DNA from: Larix sibirica
Taxonomy: Eukaryota; Streptophyta; Pinopsida; Pinales; Pinaceae
Assembly: GCA_004151065.3 (NCBI GenBank)
Contig: NWUY0300047810.1
Location: 12,057-26,695, forward strand
Length of the DNA stretch: 14,639 bases
Direction of reading: 5' to 3'
Shown: positions 1 to 7,723 of the stretch, piece after piece
How positions within the stretch are numbered: position 1 is the first letter of the stretch
Layout: each line of letters opens with the position of its first letter
Program-made: the position numbers and the translations under genes
Notes under the pieces: model-generated
The model's database searches: none
What the model was told of the DNA's origin: nothing
What the model saw: only the letters and a program-made list of their open reading frames with translations

Positions 1-73
1 GTACCAAATACACAAGACATGATGAGATGATTATACAAATGAATCTCCTTTATTGTATATAGGAAATGAATTG
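1..73 (-). repeat. 3' LTR, distal part, left of the LINE insertion
   Basis: This stretch matches the inner part of the 5' LTR at 5653-5713, for example the shared run gatgagatgattatacaaat. It is the continuation of the LTR piece at 1293-1369, displaced by the LINE. The window begins before the terminal dinucleotide can be seen. Confidence 0.88.
61..73 (+). repeat. Target-site duplication, left copy (13 bp)
   Basis: The 13-mer aggaaatgaattg lies immediately before the LINE fragment and is repeated exactly at 1280-1292. The undisturbed 5' LTR has a single related site here (aggagataaagtg), showing that the sequence was duplicated by the insertion. Confidence 0.9.
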
Positions 74-84
74 AACAGAATGCC

Positions 85-1020
85 CATCAAAGGATAAACT
101 CTTTATGTGGTGTAGGCTAGCAAATCGAATCCCAACTTGGGATCGCTTCAAAAAGAAAAAATATTGCTAACCCGGGCTAGTGTGCCTTGTGCAAACAAGC
201 TAAAGAAACAACCTCCCACCTCTTTCTGAGATGTCCCTTCTCGATCAGCATCTGGTTTGAAATAAATGCTCGACACCCCTCCTCCAAGGCGTGGATTGGA
301 TCCAATGTTGAGGAAGCCTGGAAATCCTGGAAATCCTGGATAGACACACTGACCACCTCTTACATTCATTCTCTGCCTCTAATTGTAATTTGGGGTATCT
401 GGATCGCCCGTAATGGATCTATCTTCCTTGGAAAATCAACCACTCCTTCTCTCACAGCTGATACTAGCCTAAATATCCTATCCTACTTCCCACAGGACTC
501 TCAAACACACATTTCCCGTCCTATTGTGGTTAAACACATCACTCCACACATCCCCTGGGATTACTTCGATGGAGCATCACAACATGGTGTCTATGATGGT
601 GGTGCTATTTTACATCTCTCTGAACAACACTCTTTTCAGCTGTATATGGGTTTGGGCCCGGGAACAAACAATGTTGCCGAACTTTTTTCCTTAAAACTCC
701 TGATACTCTTTGCCCATGAACATCGTTGTACTTAACTACAGATATGCAGTGACTCTATGAACATCATAAATTGGATAAATAAAACTCAGAGATGTCATAA
801 CCTGGGTCTAAACAACTTGTTGCTCGACACTCTGCGAATGATTGAGATTTTTTACTCTTTCACATGTCGGCATGTTTAGAGGGAAAGAAATCGTGAAGCG
901 CGTAGACTCTCAAAGTTGGGTCTAACTCTCGAGTTGGGACGTTGGTATGTCAAGGAACAACTCAATGACACCTTCCATGAATTTTACCATAGACCTTTCA
1001 TCAAAGGCCTACCGCAGTAA
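85..1020 (+). pseudogene. LINE ORF2 C-terminal fragment: zf-RVT plus RNase H
   Basis: The first recognisable residues precede a zf-RVT zinc motif: Cys codons at 181 and 190, His at 217 and Cys at 232. A variable linker follows, then an RNase H fold with FDGA (Asp codon 568), NVAEL (Glu codon 679) and CSDS (Asp codon 751), all in one frame. Two in-frame stops interrupt it: TAA at 733-735 and TAG at 877-879. The last RNase H motif reads NREARRLSK, with Arg at 901 where the family has an acidic residue. The frame ends at a natural-looking TAA at 1018-1020. Endonuclease and RT are missing because the insertion is 5'-truncated. In a complete element this end of ORF2 would remove RNA from the RNA:DNA hybrid. 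Confidence 0.88.
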
Positions 1021-1279
1021 TTTTGTACACTGGCTTCAACAATCACAACTTATATATTCCTACTTGCTCCAGTTTATATTTTTTTGTGGCTCTATGGGTA
1101 TCCATATCCCATGACATTTGAAAATGTAAATATTTTTTTTCTTAAAAAACTGTGAACACAAATTACTTTCTCGGAAGTTGAAAAGTTTCTCTTTCACGAA
1201 AGGGCTCTTCAAAGACTTTCGGCAATATGTAATTTTGATTAATATTAATGAAAATTACACTTTTTTCCTTGGAAAAAAA
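1021..1279 (+). other. LINE 3'UTR and A-tail
   Basis: Non-coding, T-rich sequence between the RNase H stop and the right target duplication. It contains homopolymer T runs and ends in ttggaaaaaaaa, the last A's being the residual tail. No canonical polyadenylation signal stands out near the end. Confidence 0.75.
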
Positions 1280-1292
1280 AGGAAATGAATTG
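1280..1292 (+). repeat. Target-site duplication, right copy (13 bp)
   Basis: Exact copy of 61-73 (aggaaatgaattg), directly after the A run. The first A is shared with the tail, so the exact boundary is ambiguous by one base. Confidence 0.9.
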
Positions 1293-1369
1293 GTCATTAT
1301 GTAACCTAATACTAAGCCAATTTACCATAAATAATATAATAATAATAAATGATTGTTAGGGCCTTAACA
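1293..1369 (-). repeat. 3' LTR, proximal part (start of LTR)
   Basis: Read on the minus strand, the LTR starts with TGTTAAGGCCC directly after the polypurine tract and matches the outer end of the 5' LTR at 5793. It breaks off at the LINE target duplication and resumes at 73. Joining both parts gives about 150 bp, the size of the 5' LTR. Confidence 0.9.
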
Positions 1370-1370
1370 T

Positions 1371-1384
1371 ATCCCCCCCTTAAA
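1371..1384 (-). promoter_or_regulatory. Polypurine tract (plus-strand primer site)
   Basis: On the minus strand the bases read TTAAGGGGGGGATA just before the LTR start TGTTAAGG. A G-rich purine run directly abutting the 3' LTR is the RNase H-resistant primer for second-strand synthesis in LTR elements. The stop codon of the coding region (1380-1382) lies inside it. Confidence 0.85.
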
Positions 1385-1760
1385 AAAACATTTCCCCCAA
1401 AGCTTGTAATTGAGGGTGTTTCTTCATGAATTGTTCATCTTTCCATGTAGCTTCTTTTGGCGGCATGTTCTGCCACTTGATTAAGTACTCCATAATGGTT
1501 CTATTGTGAACAGATAAATAACTTCTATCAAAAACTTTTTATGGTTCTAGAATCAAATTCTCTTCTTCATCTAACTTTGGTAGTTCTGTTTGCACTGGCA
1601 TAGTATGTCCCCAAACCCTTTTCAAGCAAGATACATGAAAAAAATAATGAATGTGGGAGGAAGTCAAATCTAACTCATAGGACACTTCTCCAATCTTGTG
1701 AATAATCTTGTAAGGTCCGTAAAATTTGGGAGTTAATTTTGTATTCATCTTCTATTTGAG
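1380..1760 (-). pseudogene. pol: Integrase C-terminal region and chromodomain-like tail
   Basis: From about 1748 the minus strand reads KLTPKFYGPYKI and later SCLKRVWG, typical of the Ty3/gypsy integrase C-terminal (GPY-like) module. After an in-frame TAA at 1539-1541 the same frame continues with YLIKWQNMPPKEATWKD, the core of a chromodomain-like module: hydrophobic-KW, then P..EATW. It ends at TAA 1380-1382, inside the polypurine tract. In chromoviruses this tail binds chromatin marks and directs integration. Some aromatic-cage positions are uncertain because the start of the module is poorly conserved, so binding ability cannot be judged. Confidence 0.85.
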
Positions 1761-1959
1761 AGTAGATAAGGTTGTAGTCTTAAATATACCTAATTACCCT
1801 ACTCAAATTTTCTTTCACTTCTGTGTTGATTCGCTTGTTGCTTCATCAAATTCTAGGAGATATGAAGGTTTTCTTTAAGAATTTGAAAAGTTTCTTTAGT
1901 CATTTCCATATGTGTATCCTACAAAGATGATGTGATAGTAGAAGCCAGATAATCATAAA

Positions 1960-2640
1960 GCGATTCAAATGGAGTCATATTTTAGATGTGTGATAGGTGG
2001 CATTATACCACCATTCTGCTAAAGGAATACATTTAACACGTTGAGATTGCTTGTATGAAGAAAAGCAACGGAGATAACCTTCTAAACATTTGTTAGCAAT
2101 TTCAGTTTGTCCATTTGTTTGTGGGTGATATGATGAACTCATAGCCAACATTGGTCCCATTATCTTCCATAACTCTTTCCAAAATTTTATTGTGAATTTT
2201 GGATCTCTATCACTGATATTTAATTTAGGGATCCATGAAATCTATGAATTTTGTTCATGAACACTTCGGCCACTTGACTTGCAGTATAAGTACTTTTAAT
2301 CCCACAAAAATGTGCATATTTTGTGAGCCTATCCATAACCGCAAAAAGAACATCCTTACCTTGTGATTTTGGAAAACTTGTAATGAAGTCCATTGATATA
2401 TCTTGCCATATTTGATTTCTATCTGTAAAGGTTAAAGTAACCCTGGAGGCTTGACTATCTCAAATTTATTTTTTTGACACACCTGGAATTCTCTTACAAA
2501 TTTTTGGATATCTTTCTTCATTCCTTCCAAATAATTCTTTTTTGACCCTTTGATAAATTTTAAACTTAATGACCGATATTGGAGAGTTGTGACACTACCT
2601 TAATATTTGTTCTTTCAACTTTTATTAAGGGCATACAACT
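1960..2640 (-). pseudogene. pol: Integrase core, frameshifted
   Basis: Integrase joins the copied DNA ends to the target. Minus-strand pieces in different frames show ISMDFI (first catalytic Asp, near 2390), MDRLTKYAHF, then SDRDPKF (second Asp, near 2200) and HPQTNGQTE with the catalytic Glu (near 2100), continuing to CLEGYLRCF and LAEWWYN. All three DDE residues are therefore still visible although the frame is broken between them. Upstream, FVREFQVCQKNK near 2500 is the tail of the zinc-binding HHCC region, whose His residues are not convincing. The spacing matches Ty3/gypsy integrases. A premature stop follows the last block at about 1975. Confidence 0.9.
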
Positions 2641-2829
2641 ATTCTACCCTTGTAATAAAGAATATCTCTCTTCCATTCCCAATGTTCCATATATTTATTC
2701 CCCTCTTTTAGACACTATATTTTCTATCTAGTACTATTATCTTCTTTCCATTCATGAAGAGCTTCTTCCTACCACACAAGAATGGAAGATGTGATGGAAT
2801 ATAAGTTGGAGGATTCTTCTATTCTTGAA

Positions 2830-3400
2830 AGGGTTTCTTCTACCACATTTTCCTTCCCTTTTTTGTAGATTATTTCAAGATCAAACCTTTTCATTTTCAA
2901 TACTCATTTTTGTTGCTCTTCTGATGACACTCTTTGTTCCAAAAAATACTTTAGGCTATCATGGTCTGTCTTGACTTTAAAGTGTCTCCCAATGAGATGT
3001 TGTCATCATTTTTAACCACATGCAAAATTGTTGCCATTTCTTTTTCATATGTAGATTTCACCAAGTTACTTCCTTTGAATTGTTTACTTCCAAAAGCCAA
3101 TGTCCTCCCATCTTGCATCAACACTATTCTAATTCCTTATCTCAAGGCATCACATTTGATTATGAATGTTTTAATAAAGTTAGGTGTTTCTAATACAAGA
3201 GTAGAAGACATGGCATCCTTTAAAGCGACAATGCCAAGGTAGTTTCTTCATTCCATACAAATTATTTTTTCTTCAAGAGAGATGTGAATGGACGTGCAAT
3301 GCATGCATAATTCTTGACAAATTTCCTATAATACCCTATACCCAAAACTACTCTAAGACCCTTGATTCTTATGAATATGCCATTTTGTGATAGCTTCAAA
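2830..3400 (-). pseudogene. pol: LTR-element RNase H domain, degraded
   Basis: On the minus strand, pieces read IKCDAL followed by VLMQDGRTLAF (first Asp region), KSTYEKEMA (conserved Glu), TDHDSLKYFLEQR and later FDLEIIYKKGKENVV. These are the standard Ty3/gypsy RNase H blocks just downstream of RT. Stops and frame changes separate them, including a stop after SSEEQQK where the family usually has Trp. The domain degraded the RNA template during copying. Its place between RT and integrase confirms the gypsy order. Confidence 0.87.
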
Positions 3401-3990
3401 CTTTTGAGGATCCACCTTGATCCCTTCTCTTGAAACAATATGACCCAAGTACTCTACTTCTTGTTTCCCAAAAGCACATTTGGATCTTTTACATACAATT
3501 GATTTTTCTCAAGAATTTGCAAGACTTGATCTACATGTTTAATGTGTTCTTCCCATGATTTGTTATAGATAAGTATGTCATCAAAGAAAACCAATGCAAA
3601 TTTTTGAAGATATGATCAAAAAAGTCTTTGAAAAGTAGAAGGAGCATTAGTTAATCCAAAAGGTATCACCAAGAACTCATAGTGTGTTCTAAAATTTGTT
3701 TTGGGATTGTCTTCTTCTCTTAATCTGTCATGATTTTAGATCTAATTTTGTGAAGTAAGCCACTCCATGAAGCTGATTTAATATCTCATAAATATTTGGA
3801 ACGGGGAATTTATCCTTGATGGTGATTTTGTTTAGATTTTTGTAATCAGGGTACATTCTCCAAGCATTATCTTTTCTTTTATCCATCACCACTGGTGTTG
3901 AAAATGAACTACTTGGTTGAATAATACTTGCATCCAACATTTGTTGTACCATTTTCTCAATCTCTCCTTTTTGTTGATGTGGATATCTAT
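3400..3990 (-). pseudogene. pol: LTR-element reverse transcriptase, degraded
   Basis: The fingers and palm start is readable in one open stretch (3728-3952, minus) with MVQQMLDASIIQPSSSFSTP, WRMYPDYKNLNKIT and [11 protein letters not shown], where the first catalytic Asp lies in LDL. After frame breaks come [12 protein letters not shown] and FFDDILIYNKSWEEH; the FFDD block near 3570-3582 is the YxDD-type catalytic box with both Asp residues kept. [16 protein letters not shown] near 3410-3450 closes the domain. The family is clear; the frame is interrupted several times, so no active enzyme is expected. Confidence 0.93.
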
Positions 3991-4194
3991 AAGGCCTTTT
4001 ATTAAGAGGAGTACTTCAAGGAATGAGTTCAATTTGATGTTCATGATCTCTAGATAGAGGTAAGCTTGATAGATTATAATCTCACATACTAAGTTTAATG
4101 CTATGAAATTTCCCTTCGTAATCAATACTTCCTTCATTAGCAACCAATACTTGAAAATTTGTCACTAGATACACAAACCAATTGAGGCGCTCTG

Positions 4195-4340
4195 CTATTT
4201 TCTTGTGAAGAAATTATGTGTACTACTTGAATCAATTAGTAGTATGACCCTTTGATACTTAATGTAACCTAAAATCTTGAGGGTTTGAGGTGCTGAAACA
4301 CTTGCCAATGCATAAACTGATATTTCACATCGGTTTAGAT
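4195..4340 (-). pseudogene. pol: Retroviral-type aspartic protease remnant
   Basis: The minus strand reads ISVYALASVSAPQTLK, then VILLIDSSSTHNF, the active-site loop of gypsy proteases (usually D-S-G-x-T). The catalytic Asp codon is at 4231-4233, but the Gly that should follow the Ser is replaced by Ser (codon 4225-4227). The phase is the same as gag, fitting a fused Gag-protease polyprotein. It would have cut Gag-Pol into mature parts. The region between it and RT (about 3990-4195) has stops and low similarity to anything I can name. Confidence 0.82.
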
Positions 4341-4349
4341 TTATGTTAT

Positions 4350-5514
4350 GCACAATTTATATATCCTTTTCTTTTTTTTGTCGGTTCAGAATTTCTTCCT
4401 CACCCATTTGTGTTGATGCATCTATTTCCTTCTCCTCATTATTCTCCAAAGTAAACAATTTTGTTTCTTGACATTTATGCTCTTTAGACCATTTAGTATT
4501 ACAACCAAAACGTAGTTATTTTGCTCTTCTTTCATCTATTTCCTTATGTGATATTCGCATAGCTTATGGTAGTGTTTCCCCATGAGGAAAACTTTTGTCT
4601 CTACTTCCTACATATGTTCCAGTTGTATACTTTTGTGTAGCCTTATTTTTGGCTTGAATATGGTGAGACTCTAATGCATATCTTTCGTTGCATTTTCTAG
4701 TTGTTTTAATCCACCCATGTAAGCTTCTAACAAATGTTGGCCACTTTATTGTTTATCCTTGTGGAAAATACTTGAAATTATGAATTATAATTTTCCACGC
4801 CACCCAAATGCTTGATTCTTGTGAGTTGACTAAAGTAATCTTGTTCCCAAACTTTACTATATTTATCTTCTAGGTCTCGTCTAAATAAATTCCAAGTATA
4901 ATGATAAGAATGAGGATTCCTTTTAACTTCCCATTGATACCATTGATAAGTTTTTATCTCAAATACAATGTGACTAAGGAAATCCTTTGCTTATCATTGA
5001 TAATACTATCCAATTCAAATAATTTTTATATTTGGTTCACCCATGTAAATACATCTATTCCATCAAACATTCTTAATTCAATCTTGGGAATGAAGTCATT
5101 CTTTGGTCCTAAGTTGAACCCATGATGATTTGGATTATCAATTGCCAGGGCCTACAACCTCTTATTGTCCAATTGTTTCTCATTTTTCTTAGGTTGTGAC
5201 TAGAATAATTCCCTCTTGTTCTTCTTATTATCTTCTGGAGGTGTTGAATTTTGGTTAAATAGGTTGGTTATATTATTCAACTGGGAACTCGATGTTTGTA
5301 GTATATTTTGCATATACCCTTGGAATGTTTGGAATTCATCCTTATTTACCATATTCATTATGTGGTCCTTTTTTACCACTGTATCTTCAATATTATCTAA
5401 TCTATTGGTAAGATTGGACATCATAAAGTGTGAATTATCATGTTCTTCTTGTGTTATGGATGAGCCTTCAGGAGGTTTAATGGGTGTATAATTTCTTGTT
5501 ACACAATTTTCCAT
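4350..5514 (-). pseudogene. gag: gag remnant with capsid-like region and zinc-knuckle trace
   Basis: The start ATG is at 5512-5514 (minus), opening a 104-residue stretch to a TAG at 5200-5202. The same phase continues past further stops with FNLGPKNDFIPKIELRMFDG and TWVNQIYKLFELDSI, the retrotransposon gag core of plant gypsy elements. Near 4500-4545 the phase still shows ERRAK, stop, then FGCNTKWSKEHKC, a zinc-knuckle-like block whose first Cys appears lost. Gag forms the particle that packages element RNA. The N-terminal stretch is polar and Asn-rich with a possible short coiled coil (HFMMSNLTNRLDNIEDTV). The middle, 4560-4900, is poorly readable. Confidence 0.82.
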
Positions 5515-5640
5515 TTGATCCCAATTATATTAACTAGATTTCCTCTTTATTTAGTCTTTATCACACCTTTTGAATCACCCAAAGCAGATATTCCAATCAA
5601 AAGTTATGCAAGTTTCAAGTTAACATACCTTTAAAAACCA
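5515..5640 (-). other. Leader between 5' LTR and gag; possible primer-binding site
   Basis: About 125 non-coding bases. If the LTR ends at CA (5641-5642), the leader begins TGGTTTTTAAAGG on the minus strand. Only TGGT agrees with the usual plant initiator-Met tRNA primer site, so the primer-binding site is either mutated, different or hidden by the nearby NN. Confidence 0.4.
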
Positions 5641-5650
5641 TGGTTTGGAG

Positions 5651-5652
5651 NN
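5651..5652. other. Undetermined bases (NN)
   Basis: Two Ns sit at the inner end of the 5' LTR, exactly where the left side matches leader and the right side LTR. They may replace more than two bases. Confidence 0.95.
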
Positions 5653-5688
5653 CACAAGACAAGATGAGATGATTATACAAATGAATCT

Positions 5689-5706
5689 CCTTTATTATAA
5701 ATAGGA
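5689..5706 (-). promoter_or_regulatory. Possible LTR TATA box overlapping an AATAAA
   Basis: The minus strand reads CTATTTATAATAAAGG; TTTATAAT could serve as a TATA element and AATAAA (5691-5696) as a polyadenylation signal. The 3' LTR copy reads TATATACAATAAAGG at the same place. This is motif-level evidence only. Confidence 0.35.
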
Positions 5707-5793
5707 GATAAAGTGGTCATTATGTAACCTAGTAATGAGTCGACCTAACCATAACTAATATAATCATAATAAATTATTGCCAGGGCCTTAACA

Positions 5794-6605
5794 ACAATGA
5801 TAAGACATCATCCACTATATAAAGAGGAAGCCACCATTGTCCAATGTTATTCATTCTGGGTCATTCATACAAGAGTGGACATGAAGTTTTGAAATGTAAA
5901 GTCTAGGTTTTGGCTATGAACGACTTGAAAAATCAATGAGTCTTAAGTAGTTGTCACACAGGACTTATAGAGCTTGGAAAGTGTTTATGGAAGCACTAAG
6001 CTAAATTGAGATTGTAGTAAATAAAGAAGGGGAGTTGTAGGAGGAAAATGTACAAATTCTTCAAGGGTTGGATTCAATAAGTCTTTTGAGCAACAATAAG
6101 TGGTGCCTTGAGTTATTTGTATATATGTAAAAGAGTCACGCGTAGAAGGATGCACTCCCTTGTTGTATCTTTATAACTTTCTTCGTATTAATAGAGGTAA
6201 GGAATCTTCCTTGGATGCCACCCATACTTATGCATTGTGGTCTCTTTACTTGTTGAATGTTGTTGTTCCTTGCATTGTTATGGATGGCTAAGTATTAAAG
6301 TAGAGTTGGGATGCTTTAAGGCCACTATTGGATGTGTGCCTATTGTTAGAAAAACTCAATTGCATATCTAACAAACTATAGCTCAAGATGAAGTTATGGA
6401 CAAACCTTAAGTGAAGATACATAGACTAATTGTAATAAACACGGGTTGACCAAGCCTTTACGACCAAGCTAACGAAGTGTTGCATGACATAGGCCACCAA
6501 AAGTGAAAATTTCCAAACATAACTATAAGTTTGTGACAAAAATTATCTAGAAACATTTTCACACTCCATAAATGATACTCGAGATAAACATTGTCGATGG
6601 ACAAC
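5794..6605. other. Non-coding flank, possible old repeat debris
   Basis: No reading frame or known domain on either strand. A TATA-like stretch (cactatataaagagg, near 5814) followed by about 500 bases of non-coding sequence could be the remains of another LTR, but I find no paired repeat, inverted termini or primer site to support it. The part from 6350 to 6605 is simple AT-rich intergenic DNA. Confidence 0.4.
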
Positions 6606-6837
6606 ATGTACATCTAACTTTAGAAAACCTAAATAAATTCAATATCATAACTTTTCAACTAACACAACTTCAACATAATGAAACCAAACCCATGTTTCCA
6701 TATACATCTAACTTTTGAAAACCGAAATAAATTTAATCTCATTTTTCATAACATATACATCTACCTTTTGAAAACCTAAATAAATTTAATCTCATTATTT
6801 TTCAGCTAATACAAATTCGACATAACAAACCAAACCC
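6606..6837 (+). repeat. Degenerate tandem repeat, about 87-bp unit
   Basis: Three related units begin near 6606, 6697 and 6751, each with acatctaacttttgaaaacc or a close variant, followed by aaataaatttaat. The first and third also share a later part (cataa, caaaccaaaccc), while the middle unit is cut short at about 54 bp. No coding potential. Confidence 0.75.
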
Positions 6838-6957
6838 CTTAAACCAATATCGGAAAAACACGATATAAATGTATAAATGAAATTCTAAAAAAATAATAAT
6901 GGAATTAAATGTCATCATTAAAAAACACTTTACACTCTCAATTTTTCCCTAGGTTTC
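6838..6957. other. AT-rich junction before LINE sequence
   Basis: Non-coding, A-rich sequence. Base composition changes clearly near 6960, where GC-richer LINE-like sequence starts. I could not find a target duplication for the LINE here. Confidence 0.5.
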
Positions 6958-6959
6958 GA

Positions 6960-7638
6960 AGCGATTAGGTTCAGCGCTGCATAAACCCTTGCCCCTGGTG
7001 TTTGCAGTCGGCTCCCATGCAGGCTTCTCCTGCGTCAGTCGTCATGGATCCTCCACTGGCCCCCTCTCCTGAGGAATGTAGGCGTCTCCTAGATGATGCC
7101 TTTCACTCCTTGGTGGCCTCCACCCCCCCTCTATCCTCTTCCGTGGATCCCTATGATGCCAGCTTCATCAAGCAAGCTGTTGCCCCCCGTATTCAGATCA
7201 TGTCGGCAGCTTCCAAGTTGAAAGCCCTAGCTTTAAGTGAAATAGGTTTAATCAGTTAGTTTACTGGAATCTGACCATCTCCAAAATCCATGGACACCTG
7301 GATCAACAAGAATTGGATGCCTCTGATCTCCGGGGGCTTGCAGCATTGCTTTTGCGGTAAGGGTTTCTTCACTTTTTTGTTCGAAAATAAAGTTTATAGG
7401 GATCTTATTTTCAGAAGCGGCCCGTATTTCATGGCCCCCTGTGGCCTTTATTTAAATAGATGGAGCCTGTCCTTTGACCCTGAGAAGGATGTACCCTGTG
7501 CAGTCCCTGTTTGGGTACGCCTTCCTCATCTGCCTCTACACTGCTGGAATGATGAGACCTTTCAAGCCATTGGAAACTCCCTGGGGAAATATATTGACAA
7601 AGATGAACCCAAGGGGGTATTGTTCTCCTATGCCCAAA
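6960..7638 (+). mobile_element. LINE copy A: 5' end only
   Basis: From about 6974 the sequence aligns with the 5'UTR and ORF1 start of the next LINE (7640 onward), by eye at roughly 80-85% identity, and stops at 7638 just before an N. Copy A has fewer CpG dinucleotides than copy B in the shared 5' region, suggesting longer methylation-driven decay. The 5' boundary is uncertain by about 20 bases. The remaining 5 kb of this copy is not seen in the window. Confidence 0.85.
7044..7638 (+). pseudogene. LINE ORF1, N-terminal part (copy A), DUF4283-like
   Basis: The ATG at 7044 (MDPPLAPSPEE) is chosen because copy B starts identically at 7724; an upstream in-frame ATG at 7002 lies in what is 5'UTR of copy B. 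One frame runs to 7638 with two stops, TAG at 7257-7259 and TGA at 7272-7274. Copy B has TGG at the second place, so that is a point mutation. From about 7290 the sequence shows the DUF4283-like domain: CFCGKGFFTFLFENK, LYLNRWSLSFDPEKD, VWVRLPHLPLHCW and IGNSLGKYID. In plant L1-type LINEs this domain opens ORF1, an RNA-binding partner of ORF2. The zinc knuckle is lost by the break at 7639. Confidence 0.85.
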
Positions 7639-7639
7639 N
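7639..7639. other. Undetermined base (N) at the LINE A / LINE B junction
   Basis: A single N separates the interrupted ORF1 of copy A from the first base of copy B's 5'UTR. It marks an uncertain join; an assembly or gap-filling artefact is possible. Confidence 0.95.
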
Positions 7640-7723
7640 CGTGAACCCTAGCGCTATGGTGCGCTCTGCGTGAACCCTAGCGCTCGCGTTCTCCTCCCGC
7701 GGGCTCCTCCTGCGTTGGCCGCC
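7640..7723 (+). promoter_or_regulatory. LINE copy B 5'UTR with internal direct repeat
   Basis: The 16-mer cgtgaaccctagcgct occurs at 7640-7655 and again at 7669-7684, a 29-base step. The stretch is GC- and CpG-rich, unlike its surroundings. LINEs carry their promoter inside the 5'UTR, so this repeat could be part of it; this is inference. Confidence 0.55.

Larger units (their letters stand above)
74..1279 (+). mobile_element. 5'-truncated LINE inserted in the 3' LTR
   Basis: Seen: about 1.2 kb of sequence absent from the 5' LTR, bounded by perfect 13-bp duplications and ending in a short A run (1273-1280). It contains the zf-RVT and RNase H end of a LINE ORF2, then a 3'UTR. Established: 5' truncation, an A-tail and a target duplication of this size are the signature of target-primed reverse transcription. 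The sequence differs from the corresponding part of the large LINE at 12090-13250 and its 3'UTR is unrelated to what follows 13250, so it belongs to another family or subfamily. It is younger than the LTR element it interrupts. Confidence 0.92.
1..5793 (-). mobile_element. Decayed Ty3/gypsy chromovirus-type LTR retrotransposon
   Basis: Seen: two similar terminal repeats (about 5641-5793, and the split copy 1293-1369 plus 1-73) flank minus-strand remnants in the order gag, protease, RT, RNase H, integrase, chromodomain-like tail, polypurine tract. That order is diagnostic of Ty3/gypsy, and the tail after integrase points to a chromovirus. Without the 1.2-kb LINE insertion the element is about 4.6 kb with LTRs near 150 bp, small for the group; a Reina-like lineage is possible but not shown. 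The outer end of the 3' LTR lies at or just beyond the window start, so the element's own target duplication cannot be read. Every coding domain has stops or frameshifts, so the element is dead. The gag frame runs in the same phase into protease, as expected for a fused Gag-Pol. Confidence 0.9.
5641..5793 (-). repeat. 5' LTR
   Basis: Starts TGTTAAGGCCCTGG at 5793 on the minus strand and plausibly ends in CCA at 5641. It aligns with the rejoined 3' LTR. By hand I count about 18 substitutions and one indel in roughly 140 aligned bases, so the two LTRs have diverged strongly since insertion. Two Ns at 5651-5652 lie in the last few bases, where the two LTRs can no longer be aligned. Confidence 0.87.

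Noticed and set aside
317-340. Short tandem cctggaaat repeat
   Set aside because: Two and a half 9-bp units coding Trp-Lys-Ser inside the LINE ORF2; too short to mean more than local slippage.
2961-3242. Plus-strand open frame of 93 residues
   Set aside because: It is the complement of the RNase H region of the gypsy element, which has clear family motifs on the minus strand.
5216-5491. Plus-strand hydrophobic open frame of 91 residues
   Set aside because: Shadow of the gag N-terminus; the opposite strand has the ATG, the leader and a continuing gag core.
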